Positions 19,711 through 31,600 of a stretch of 64,000 bases of DNA are shown here, one piece after another. Each line of letters opens with the position of its first letter. The stretch's first letter is position 1. The notes below the pieces were generated by a model. It was not told the origin of the DNA and ran no database searches. It was given only the letters and a program-made list of their open reading frames with translations. This DNA is from Diplonema papillatum (taxonomy: Eukaryota; Euglenozoa; Diplonemea; Diplonemida; Diplonemidae). The stretch lies in NCBI GenBank assembly GCA_030068145.1, contig JAPJBO010001075.1, positions 1 to 64,000 on the forward strand, given 5' to 3'. A program made the position numbers and the translations under genes.

Positions 19711-22684
19711 ATGTCAGTGCAATCGCCGTCGAAGCCACGGAAGCGAGGCCCACGCCAGATCAAATCTGTCCTGTCCTTCGAAGAAGCCACCGATGCACAT
19801 CCATATGTGGATCGCATATCCTACAAGGGTGTTGTGCAGTCTGATTATACTGCACGAGATGCAAACGGCAACCTTCTATTTGTGTTCTTGAAGAATGTCA
19901 TTCCACCGGTTGCCGTCTCGAAGAGTTGCGAGGCGCTACAAAAGTGTGCACGGAACGCCGACTTGCGGTCCGTCATCAACGGAGGGATGCCTCCTCTTTC
20001 AGGTACATAGTATTATCATTGTTGAGTGTAAAAAACCGGCTTCTGAAAACTCGAAACAGTCTAAAAATAGTCTGGTCGGCAGAAGTTATAAATTCCGCCT
20101 GGTCGGCAGAAGTTACAAATTCCGCCGCTTCTCGTGTTCGAATGTAGTACACACAGGCACTTTCCGAAAGCCGTCGCGGAACTGGAGTTCTTCCAAACAA
20201 TCGGGAAATCAGTACTCCGTCAAATTACTCGCTACAAAGCGTCTTTCAAAACCGTTCGCATGTCTAGCCCAGCATGAATAGTTACGTCTCAGGGTATGAG
20301 ACCCCGCAATAGCCGCATTTGTGTGAAAGCAACGCATGCCTCATCACCCCATACTCACAGGGATCGCTGGGTACTACGACTATCTGGGCTCACCAATGGC
20401 ACTCAAATGCCGTAAAACGATGTTTACGCATGATCATGTTGCCAAGTGGCCGGGTGTGTTCCCCTTAGTCGATTGTGTCAATGAGTTATACCGACGCCTG
20501 CTCCCTGAGAAGTGGGGCCTTCAGAATGCTGCCATCCCAGACGTAGTCCGTGTTCATGGGTCGGTTTTCTCGACCATCACTGTCAACGAGAATTTCCGCA
20601 CTGCAACCCACACCGACAACGGTGATTTTGATGCAGGCTTCGGTGCACTATCCGTCATTTCGTCCAAGAACCACTCCGGGCTTCATCTCGGTCTTCCCGC
20701 TTCGGGTCTGTGTGTCGACATTCGTCCGGGGGATCTGCTTTTGTTCAATACGCACTGCTCACATGGTAATACCGAGTTAGAAGAGAGCACCGATGGGGAA
20801 AGCCCGGACGTTTGGAATCGGATGTCTGTTGTGTTGTACTACCGATATAAGCTGGGTGATGAGCCATGCATGGACGCATACCGGCTGCGCAAGAATCTTG
20901 ACGACGGAAATCCGAGTCTGGAGGTACACGAAACTACTAATCTCACGAACAACAATGCTCCCTGTACATACACCCCGAAGGCCCAAACACTCCTCAATTT
21001 CCTTCGCGGTTGCTCCTGTCAGCCAACTGTTTTGGCCACGCTGTTTGCGGAAAGTAGTAGCGTTGCTCCATCATTACCATCTCCCGAGGCTATGTTCGAT
21101 CTCGTGGCTGGGTTTCAGGAAAGGGATGCATCGCCATTTATGTCGTCTGCAGACGAGTATGCTCGTGCTCGAGAGTACCACGACACCACAAGAAAGCCTT
21201 CAAGGGCAGACGGCCACAAATTTTCTGGTGGTTGGTCTCAGAGTACGATTCACGCGCTCGAACAGGATATTTGCGAAAAGTCGACCGACTTTCTAAGCTC
21301 AGCAACGACCGTTGAACGTGTGTTCGGGACAGTTGTCGCATCAGCTTGGGGAACCGCTAAGCAAGTGTGGGTTGATGTCGTCAAAGCCGAGTGGGAAAAG
21401 ACTTCCGCCTTGAAGACGCGCCGCGACATGGCACTGCGATGGGTGCCGGCAGTTTCTGACGCGTTTCACACGCTGGCCGAAATAGCTGTTGTCATGTTCG
21501 AGGTAAAGAACGGTGTCACCGATATGGCACAGTGCCCGGCACCTGACAGAGCCAGCTGGTGGCTAGGCGTTGCCGTGCATCTGTGTCGAGTGGTCCATCA
21601 TTTCTTAGGCATTCGACAAACTTTTGCTCCTTTGCGCACGGTGAACAAACGGTTTTCCTTGTTTCTTCGTCCCACGTCGGTGTTCAGAAGACCTAGCGTA
21701 CGGTCCCGTCTACTGGGAGCTTTGGAGAGCTCCGAGCAACGACTGGCGCGGCAGTACACAAAGCCGAGCATATCGACATGGATTGACAACGATCGCTTTG
21801 ACTACCAAACTGAAGACTGTTATGTAGACTACTCTGCCCTCGGAATGCACGACCCGCGAACTGCGTACCGCACCTTAGAACCCATCACTCCAACGCTGTG
21901 TACCGAAGTAAACGAGACAAACCTGCTGCTTCCCATTGATGACCATGACCCCGAAGCCACAGGCGGGGCAACGTCGATTCTGGTATGGAGGGAGCCAACA
22001 GTTTGTCTCACCTCGAAAGGGCGGCAGGAAGTCGAATCTGTTCTCGAACACCTGCATAATAACGGAACACCATTCTCGCAAGGTAGCGAGTCTGGGGAAG
22101 CAGATAGCAAGCGTCGGAGAACGTGTGGCCTCCCACGACTCAGCCGTTTCTTTTTGCAACAGTTTTTTGCCCCGGCAGACCCGTCTGTTTTGGACTCGGT
22201 CGGGGGCTACTTAAAGCAAGAGCTTAAACCTGGCACCGTTGTTATTGATGGCCGTCGGGCGGAGATGCACTGCGCGGCTCCCAGTCAGGTTTTGCAGAAG
22301 AGTCCGAAAGGGTGCTACGATTTCATATCCCTTGTCGGTGTCCTCTCCGGCTCGCAGTGCTCGTCCGTATCGGTCGAGATTAGGGCAGCCGCGCTTTTAC
22401 TCGCCAGAGGGGGCCTGCTGCTGATCAAGGAATACAATCCTCGCCCTTTCGACCACGCCCGGCTGCTAAAAAGTGTTCTTGCAGAACGCATCGCCGACCA
22501 GAAGCTGCAGCGCAATGTCCTCGACAGCCGCATACACCAGGGAAATGCGCAACGCACTACGGAACTCTCTCCCGAGCAATTGACCACTATGTGTGTTGAC
22601 AATGGACTTGACGTCCTCGCTGGGATATATCAAGTACCCGGGTCTGCTCTCAACGAGTATTATGTAGCCTTTTGCCGGAAATGA
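19711..22684 (+). CDS. TET/JBP-family 2OG-Fe(II) dioxygenase with methyltransferase-like C-terminus
   Basis: Two exons, 19711-20002 and 20361-22684, joined by a GT-AG intron (TCAG|gtacat ... actcacag|GG) in matching phase, give about 871 residues. The catalytic core, roughly residues 100-290, has ATHTDNGDF (iron ligands H and D), then DIRPGDLLLFNTHCSHGN (distal H) and RMSVVLYYR (2OG-binding R), in the order and spacing of the TET/JBP group. That family oxidises thymine or 5-methylcytosine in DNA; one algal member, CMD1, adds a vitamin C-derived group. The last ~150 residues contain YDFISLVGVL and ARGGLLLIKEYNP, which look like the later strands of a SAM methyltransferase fold, but no GxGxG motif is visible, so that part is tentative. 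The middle is unassigned. TET/JBP genes can ride on Kyakuja/Dileera/Zisupton transposons; no such transposase is seen here. Confidence 0.72.
20065..20125 (+). repeat. Short tandem duplication in the TET/JBP intron
   Basis: Two 27-bp units of CTGGTCGGCAGAAGTTA plus (T/C)AAATTCCGC lie head to tail inside the 358-bp intron. They do not touch the splice signals. Confidence 0.8.
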
Positions 22685-23141
22685 AGGCCGCCTGAGCCCC
22701 AGAACACAGTGCACCCGAGCAAGGTTGGTCCCTAATTGATTGTCCGTGCGAAAGAGAACTTCATGATCCAATACGATGCGCAACCCCCGCCGGCTCTGTT
22801 TTGCGGGCCCATCGTGGTTCAAAGAGAAGACGACGCTGTTGAGGACTTGCCTTTGGAGCAAAAGGTGGGACTTACCCTGACCGACGCGACATCTGAGTTT
22901 TACCATTTCTGTAGCTCTCTGTTCAATGCTCCCTCCAGAGTAGAGCCGTTGCCTTTCTCTCAGCTTGTAGTTTGTTTCAACTTGGAGCGCTGACACACCA
23001 GCCGACATGGTTCACATGCGATTGTCTATCAAGAGTCGTCGAAAGCGCTAGCCCTTGCCTCCGATCGCTCGTCCCTTCTGAGGATGCGAACTCCGGAATT
23101 GAATCTGGGCTAACAGGATTCACAAACTATATCTTGACAAC
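22685..23141. other. Spacer between the TET/JBP and ECH1 genes
   Basis: About 460 bp. A possible 85-residue plus-strand frame at 22736-22993 has no recognisable motif. The sequence most likely holds the 3' end of the first gene and the promoter of the second. No clear TATA box was seen. Confidence 0.4.
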
Positions 23142-24921
23142 ATGACCATTACATATGCGTATGAGGTTTTGCAGGTATCAGTCGAAGACCACGTTGCACA
23201 TGTGGAGATCAACCGACCGAAGAAGCTCAATGCAATGAACCCGGCCTTCTGGCAGGAGATGCGCGAGTGCTTTCGATCATTGTCCGTTGACAATGATGTC
23301 CGTGCGGTTGTAATCTCGGCTCGGGGCCGTCTGTTTACGTCTGGTCTTGACTTGAAAGAGATGATGCTGTCTTTTGACGCCAGCGACATAGCCCGGAAAG
23401 CTGCGCGCTTGCTTCCTCATATTGCTAGCTTGCAGCAGTCATTTTCCGCAATAGAAGAATGCCGTGTGCCGGTAATTGCAGCTATCCATTCCGGTTGCAT
23501 TGGAGGCGGGGTCGACCTAATCACCGCATGCGACGTACGCTATGCCTCGTCGGATGCGTGGTTTGCCATCAAGGAAGTGGACATAGGGCTGGCTGCCGAC
23601 GTCGGGACGCTGCAAAGGTTACCGAAGGTTGTCGGAAACCACAGCCTCGTCCGCGAGTGGTGCTACACGGGCCGAAGGTTTGACGCACAAGAAGCGCTCA
23701 ACGCTGGTATTGTTTCTCTGTGCTGCTGCTGCAAGGATCGGGGGAGATTTTGTCGAAGACACGAAATTACAACCAAACACCCGAATCGATCTAGCATGGC
23801 GATTCTTTTTGTGTTAACAATGCATTGTTGGTACTAAAAATTAGTTGTTGACAGCGTACTACATGAAGCCTAACAAAGCAGGTGAGTCCGCTAGTGCACA
23901 TAAACATTTGCTACAGCCATCCGCTCGCGAAAGTAACAATGTGCGGCAATACATACCTGGCCAATGCAAGATGGCCAGGTATTCTTTGCCAAAACTTTAT
24001 CCGAGAAACTTTCAAATTTAGCACAACTTTCATTTAGCTCTCTAGCGAGCTACCCCGCTTTTCTGGGCAAGGTCATACACACGGATACCCAGCAGTGCAC
24101 GACAGCCCCACCGGTGAGTCACTTTCCAAAAAGGTTTGGGTCGCTTCCTCTCGAGCTTCGATGCCAATTCTTCACTACTGGCACTGCATCACCAGGTCAC
24201 TACCGCACGTCCGCAGTCGCTATGTGGCCCTCAAATTGGAACTCGTGGCGACGAAGCCTTGGCTGCAAACACGTCAGCGACAAACGAGCACTGGCTGTGC
24301 GTTCGAAGGACAACGGTGTCGTAGTGCTTCAGACTTGAAACCGACAACGAGAAGACCCATCCCATCTGAAACTCACTGAATATGCACCCGCACTGATGAT
24401 CGTCCGCCTTACGTGACCTGGCTCAAAGGACCGAAACACGGCGCAGACGGGACCAGTGCGGTGTTAAGCACGTATCTGCAATCCCCCCCATTCTAGTAGG
24501 TCTTTCGCGACGCCCAGCTCGCATGCACCAATCTGACTTCCTCTCCAGTTATTAAAAGGAAAAGAGTGTCCTGCAAAACCAGTTCTACCACTTTACCATC
24601 TTTTGGCTGGGCCACGTCTCTTATTATCTGCCAACCATGCAATGCGGTAAATAATCGAATGCAGGTCTCGTTTCCCGCCTGTTCGACTCTCGTGAGGAGG
24701 TTATCGCCGGAGCACTGACTTTAGCGAAAACGCTTGCAGCGAAGTCGCCGGTTGCAATTCTCGGCACAAAGCACAATCTGAATTATTCCCGAGATCACAC
24801 CGTAGCCGATGGACTCGAGCACATCGCCGTGTGGAATTCTGCAATGTTGCAAACGAAGGACTTGATGCAGGCAGCCCAAGCGTCCTTTGCAAAGAAACCT
24901 GCAAAGTTTGCCAAGCTGTGA
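23142..24921 (+). CDS. ECH1: Delta3,5-delta2,4-dienoyl-CoA isomerase (ECH1-type)
   Basis: Two exons, 23142-23706 and 24665-24921, with splice sites GCTG|gtattg and gcag|GTCTCG in matching phase, give 273 residues, the usual length for a crotonase without a long leader. Crotonase signatures seen: HVEINRPKKLNAMNPAF, the oxyanion-hole segments FTSGLDLKEM and HSGCIGGGVDL, and ACDVRY. The stretch KEVDIGLAADVGTLQRLPK is typical of the dienoyl-CoA isomerase branch, including the acidic active-site positions. Exon 2 begins LVSRLFDSREEV and ends AKFAKL, like the end of ECH1. These enzymes shift double bonds during beta-oxidation of unsaturated fatty acids in peroxisomes or mitochondria. AKL-like or SKL endings are peroxisomal signals; here the end is FAKL, so AKL is compatible with peroxisomal import. 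The intron holds repeat fragments. Confidence 0.88.
23707..24664 (+). other. ECH1 intron containing a fragment of a dispersed repeat
   Basis: A 958-bp intron. Positions 24391-24482 (GATGATCGTCCGCCTTACGT through GACGGGACCAGTGCGGTGTT) match part of the repeat present whole at 35455-35690 and 55838-56065. The rest shows nothing recognisable. Confidence 0.7.
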
Positions 24922-25619
24922 GTATCTACTACGGTTCCACTGCAGCCAGGTCGGTGTTCCTCTCGTGTCTCTCAAAATGAAAGATCCGAACTTGCAGCGA
25001 TTTAGCAGAACAGCGAACTCTCGTGGCCATTGAAGCCACCGCCAACATACCTACGTGCTCACCATCCCTTCCTGACGCAATTCGGCGAACTTCTTGGTTT
25101 GGCCGAGTGGAGTTTTCCTTCTGGCGTCGAAGTCCTAGCCTTTCCCGTTGCGAGAAATGATCTCTCTTAGTACACGCGCGGCTGAGGTACTCTTGGTACA
25201 CCGCGTCTCACCTTTCTGCGGCTCTTGACGTCACGTTTTGCTTCCGCGGGTCCTCAAATTTAACCCCCTACGGACCACGTGCGCAAGCACGAGGACGTCC
25301 AGGGTGCGGAAAGCTTCTCAAGGGAAGTCTGGGTCGAGCTGAATAACCACTACGGGGAACCTGGAGGGGGAAAGGTTGGAAAGGTTTCGCAGCAAATCCA
25401 TTCACAGCAGCAAGTATGGGTCCTTTTTGATGTGTCGTTACCCTAAAGCCGCAGTGCCCGAACTCCAGCTCGGCTTCTGTCTTTTTCGACATACGTATAT
25501 GTCCCCCCGAAAATGCTCCGAAATAATCAAAAAAGAGAAGAAAGAAAATCCACAGGAGGGAACATACCCCCTCAGTAACAAAAGAAACGATCTTCATCCC
25601 TCACGCGCGGCTGTAGGTA
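24922..25619. promoter_or_regulatory. ECH1-H2B intergenic region with a TGACGTCA palindrome
   Basis: This ~700-bp spacer separates ECH1 from the first H2B exon. It contains CTTGACGTCACG near 25226, a CRE/ACGT-type palindrome about 390 bp upstream of the H2B start codon. Such motifs are bound by bZIP factors in many eukaryotes. The role here is only inferred. No gene was recognised in the spacer. Confidence 0.3.
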
Positions 25620-28600
25620 ATGCCCGCACATAACGCGAGGGGGCGGTCGGGCGATGCGGGAGCAGGTAAACGCGATGCTGTAGCTGCCTCCGAAGCCGCA
25701 GCTCTACCCTTCGAGCCCTCGGCGCTCGCCAAGGGCAAGGGCAAAGGTGAAGAAGGGAAGGGAAAGGTATGCACCCCAACAAGGCGCGACACTTCACTAC
25801 GCTTCTCTCAGCGCCTCTTTCTTCTGCAAGCGGCCAATTGCCACGTATCAGCAGCAGTTACAGTTCCCCTTCCTGCAGTACAGATGCGCACCCTTCCTGC
25901 TTCCACCATTCGAGAAGGGAACTGCCTTCTCTGCGCAGGCATCCAAACAACTGCGATTTCTCCGAGCAGACAGTCTATGTATTGAATCGACTGAAGCCTA
26001 CGAATTGTGGTGGCTCGCAACGACATTCGACGGGAGAAGCACATATCACAACCCTCACAGGCGACCGGTCTCGGCAAGGCAAAGGGTCTTGGCAAAGGCA
26101 AGGGTAAAGGTAAAGGGAAAGGCAAGGGAAAGGGCAAGCGAACAGGTGCAGGAAAGGTATGATCGCATCTTTGCAACTTGATGCACTCGCAGAAAACCAC
26201 CGCCTAGCACACTAACGTTGCGTTAGAATAATGTGATTCCTCTAACGCTTTAACCATACGACAACTCCCTTCGATCCCAGCCGAACAGAGCAAATGAGCT
26301 GCCCTCTGCGCAGGATGTTCACCCAATCTGAACGAACAGGTCTTTGCAGGTGATGAAGATCACCATCGCCGCCGAAAGACGCTGAAGCGATCGTGGTCTT
26401 GCTACATCCACCGGGTATGTTGTGTTTTCGCGTTCCTCATTTTTGATCTGACTTTCTGGCAGAGCGGGCACGCTTGGGCGCAGCGGCATGGTGTTACCAC
26501 GTTGCAGCATCGCTGGTGAAATGGCGGGTACATGTGTAGGGCAAGGAGGCGCGGCCGAAGGCCGATGCCGCCGCAGGCCGGAAACGTGGCCCCGGGGATG
26601 CGAATGAGGGCCGGGAACGCGTCCGAACCGCAGTGCAGCGCTGACAGGCAAAAACCGGGAAAACCGGGAATAGAGCTAAAAAGAAAATCCTAACTTAACC
26701 CCTGCTTTCTGCTCAAAAAAAAAAAAGCGCACGGCAGGTTCGGCGAGCTCTGGACGGAGGCGCAGGAAGTGGCGGCAGGCAGGAGGCAGGCGGGCGTGCC
26801 CCCGGTCCGGTTCCTCGTGATGGACGAGGACGACAACCAGATCGGGCGGTTCGTCGGCCTGGCGACTGATGTGGAGGACGCCGACCAGCTGGATGCGAAG
26901 ACCATCCAGCAGGTCATCCGCAAGACGAAGGCCCGGTGGTTCGGGAAGGCGGTGGCCGCGCTCTCGGCGGCGAAGGTGGCCCCAGTGAACGAGGAGACAC
27001 TGGGGGTCATGAGAGAAAAACACCCACAGGCGCCAGAACCCCCCTTCCCCCCAATACCACCACAGGCGAACGCGGAGATCGACGTCTCTTGGGGGATCGT
27101 CATTAAGACGCTGAGGGCGCTCCCCCGAGGGACGGCGCCAGGGCCGTCGGGGCTGTCGGCGCAGCACCTGCTGGACCTGGTGAGCCCGGGCTCGCCGATA
27201 AGGGCCCCCCTGGTGGCGGTGATCGCGCGGATCGCCACCGGGAGCCTCCCGGACGAGGCCCGGCCGCACGGGTTTGGGGCCAGGCTAGTGGCCCTCGAGA
27301 AGAAGGACGGGGGTCTCCGGCCCATCGCCTGCGGAGAGGTCCTGAGGAGGATGGCAGCCAAGATCTTGGCCAGGGACAAGTCCGTGGTGCAGGCAGTGAA
27401 GCCCATCCTGGAGAGGTGCGGCCAGACCGGGGTCGGGATGAAGTCCGGCGCCGACGCCATGGTCTGCGCGATGCGGTGCGTGGGAGAGGCGTACCGGCGC
27501 GACGGCCAAGGGCGAGGGATCCTGAAGGTGGACCTGCAGAACGCCTTTAACAAGGTGAGCAGGGAGGCCATCTTGCAGGCAGTGGCCGAGAGCGCCCCAG
27601 GCCTCCTGCCATACGCGATAGCGGCGTACGGGCGCAGGTCACGGCTTTCCTTCGGGGAGGAAGTGGTCTGGTCCGAGTGCGGAGTGCAACAGGGGGACCC
27701 ACTCGGGCCGTTGTTCTTCTGTCTCGTGTTGGAGAAGGTCCTGCGGAAAGTGGATTTGTCCCTGGCCGAGCGGCTGCCACCCTTGGGGGCCGATGATATT
27801 CCGCAGGGGGCCCTGGCCCCGGCCCAGCCCCAACAACAACAACAACAACAACAACCACAGGAACAGGACATGGAGGTGGACGGGGCAGGGGCGGGCCCAG
27901 CCCCCCCGGTACAGGTACCAGCACCCCCGGTACAGGTACCAGCCCCCCCGATACAGGAACCAGCCCCCCTGGTACAGGAACCAGCCCCCCCGGTACAGGA
28001 GCCGGCCCCCCCAGCACAACCGGACCCGTTGCGGGTGTCCCAGCTGGACGCGCGAGCGTTCTACCTGGATGATGGAGCCGCGGCGGGGCTATGGGAGCAC
28101 CTGATCGTGTGGCTCGCCGCATTCGAGCTGGAGGGGGGCGCGGTGGGAATGCACCTCAACAGAGGGAAGAGCGAGGTGGTCTGCCTCGCGGGCGAACGGG
28201 TGCCGGTCGAGTTCGCGGCCATGACCCGGTGTTCTCTGGAGAGCTGGGAGATTCTGGGAGCACCCTGTGGGTCCGAGGCCGCGGTACGGGAGGCGGTGGC
28301 GAAGGTCCTGGACAGGGCCGAGAAGCGGGCGAGGGCCATTGCCAGCCTCCCGGACCCACACACGGCCCTGGCCCTGTTGAACTCGTGCGCGGGGTTCGTC
28401 TGCGTGGTCTCCCTCATGCGGGCCACGGGCCCGGTGGCGGACTACGGGAGGGTGGACACCTTCATGCGGCGAGCCCTGGCGAGGACCCTCGGGGCCGAGC
28501 TGGGGGACACCGAGTGGGCACAGGCCTCGCTGCCCCTGAGGCTGGGCGGCCTAGGGATGCACTCGTGCGCCGACTCGGCGGCCGTGGCAGGGGTGGCGGC

Positions 28601-31600
28601 GACCTTGGAGGGCATCAAGGGTCTGCCGCTGCTGACGAGAGCCCCCGGGGGGGGGCCACTTCAAATCACACCCACACAGGACTCCGTATGCGCGGCGTCG
28701 CTCGCCTGCCCCAGACTTGCACTCTACCCGGAAGTCCTGACCGAGGTCAGAGACTCACTGCAAGCAGGGGCAGCGGGCGCGCCACGCAAGCAGAAGGAAT
28801 GGAGTGGGAAGATCTCCGCGGCCAGGCAGGCGGGCCTGCTGAGGGATCCGCTCGTCGGGGTCAGGGGCCAGGCGAGGATCCGCAGCTGTGCCGCCAAGCA
28901 CGCCTCCACGTGGCTCTACGGGGCGCACAACGCCCCGGACGACCTCTGGATGTCCCCAGCCGAGCTCACAGTGGCAGTGAGGTTGCGGCTGGGGATGCAG
29001 CTGGCGCCGCAGGCACGCGAGTGCCGGCTCTGCGGGGCGGCCGAGGCCGACCGCTTCGGGGACCACTCCCTGACGTGCCTCAACGCGGGGCTGCGCACGC
29101 GGGCGCACACAGCGCTCCGCAACGAGGTGGGCGCCCTCGCGAGGGAGGCGCTTCTCTGCCCGGTCCTAGAGGACCGGCCCTTCACAAAACACCCACACAG
29201 GAACAAGCGCGTCGACGTAGCGTACACGCGCGGAGAGAAGAGGAGGCTGATCGACGTGGCGATCACCTTCCCGCTGCAGGCGAACGCGGTGAAGAAGGCG
29301 GCGGAGACCGAGGGTGGGGCGGCCACGAAGTACGAGGCCGTCAAGCGGCGGACGTACGACGGCCCCATCCTGGCGGAGGCTCCTGAGCAACAGGACCTGC
29401 TGCTGGTCCCGATGGTGGTGGACACCTTCGGCGCCTGGGGCGAGTCGGCCCTGCCCGAGCTGCGGGCGCTAGTGAACGCAGTGCACAGGAGGCACGACTG
29501 GGAGACCTACGCGGCGGTCTCCCACCTAGCGTTCCACAGGCTCAGCTTCGTGGTGGCAAGGGCGGTGGCCCGCATCGCCCTCGTGAACGCGGACGTGCAC
29601 CTCGGGGCGCGAAGGGTGGAGGAAGGCGAACTCGAGCTGGACGAAGTCTCCACGGACGACGGGGCAGGCAGCAGCAGCAGCAGCAGTAGCAGTAGTAGCA
29701 GCAGCAGCAGCAGCGGCGGCGGGGGCGGCAGCAGCAGGAGCAACAGCAGCAGCAGCGTCGCGAGCGGCGGCGGAGGCGGCGGCGGCGCCCCGGAAGGCGG
29801 AGGCGGAGGCGCCCCCGGCGGACCGCAGGCCCCGGCAGCGCAGGGACCACCGCCCCTCCCCCCCCCGAATGACGAACAACCACAGGAGGGGGGGCAGGGA
29901 GAACAGGGAGATGAGGGACGAGCGCCCGGCGCCCAAGCTGCCCCTCGGGGGCAGGTGCAAGGGGAAGTGATGCCGATCACTGGGGGGGTAGAGCCGATCC
30001 CCCGAGTCCCCCCCCTCACCACCCAGCGCCACACACCCGGGTCACGTGCGAGCTGTAGCGGGCCAGCCGTCACGACCGACCACACGCATGCCGGACCAAG
30101 GGCACCCGGCATGCACACCACCACCACCAACACACACACCCAGGGGGGCGGAGGGGTTCGGCTCTACCACCCTTTTGCTAGGCAGAGCGACTTCCTGCAC
30201 CGGCCTTCGGGGGTCAGGGAGGGAAGTCCAGCGGTGCCCCCTAGGGGGGGCTCACCAGCGGCGGCCGGACAGACGGCAGGGCCCGCAGCAGCGCCGGAGG
30301 AGCGCATTCTCTGTGTCCCTGGGGAGGGTGGCTCCCTCCTTGGGGACACGGAGGGTGCGCCGGGGCGGACGCCCCCGGAGAAGCAAGCAGCCGTCCCGGA
30401 AGACGAGGAGATGCCGGCCTCGGACGGCGCGCAGGCTGACGTCGAGCCACCGAAGGCGACGCGACGGGAAGGCGAAGTCCCCCCCTCAACGGCAACACCC
30501 CCAGTGCCACCCGCACCCCCAAAAGAAACAGTAGCACCCCAGCCCCCCCAGCTCGCCGCGGCCGGAACGGCAGAGGGAGTGCGGGTGGCTCCCCTGCGCC
30601 CAAGGCAGGCTGGAAAGGCGAACCCCAAGAGGGGACCGAGTCAAGCGGACTCGAGGGCGGGCACTGGGGCAACAGGGAGCGGGATCCGGGGCCCCTCACA
30701 GCACCCCCCAATCCAACACGACACCAACATGCAGGTCGAGGAGGCAGAGGCGACGAGGAAGGCCATCCTCAAGCCACTCGAAGCAGGCAGGGCGGGCACA
30801 GCGTCGTCGCGCGACGGCTGGCGATGCGCACCCCCGAGGGCAACCCCGTCCGAGCCGTACAGGCAGAGACCGCGGTCGATGGGGACCAAGCGGGACCCGT
30901 TGGGGGTCGAGGATGGGCCATCCTCGTCGGTCGTGCCGCCGCTGCCACCGGCCGGTCCAACCCCAAAGCCGCAGGTCCGCAAGGGGGAGACCGCCCCGGC
31001 CACCTCGAAGCCCCTGGATCCCCCCGGAAAAGGGCGACCCCCACCAAAAAAGCAAGGGCTACCAAAGGGCCCCAATCCACACACACAGGCGCTCAAGCTG
31101 CAGGCAGCCGCGAAAACCCCCCAGCCCCCCGAAAAACGCCAACCACCCCCCCAAAAACGGGAGCCACCCCCCCCGAAAACCGCCTCAGCATCCGAAACAA
31201 ACCCACAGGCACCCCCCCAAAAACGAGAGCTCCCCCCCCCGAAAATCGCCACAGCATCCGAAACAAACCCACAGGCACCCCCCCAAAGGCGAGAGCTCCC
31301 CCCCCCGAAAAACGCCTCAGCATCCGAAACAAACCCGCAGGCACCCCCCCAAAAACGAGAGCCACCCCCCCCGAAAAACGCCCAAGCATCCGAAACAAAC
31401 CCACAGGCACCCCCCCAAAAACGAGAGCTCCCCCCCCCGAAAAACGCCTCAGCATCCGAAACAAACCCACAGGCACCCCCCCAAAAACGAGAGCCCCCCC
31501 CCCGAAAAACGCCCAAGCATCCGAAACAAACCCACAGGCACCCCCCCAAAAACGAGAGCTCCCCCCCCCGAAAAACGCCTCAGCACCCGAAACAAACCCG

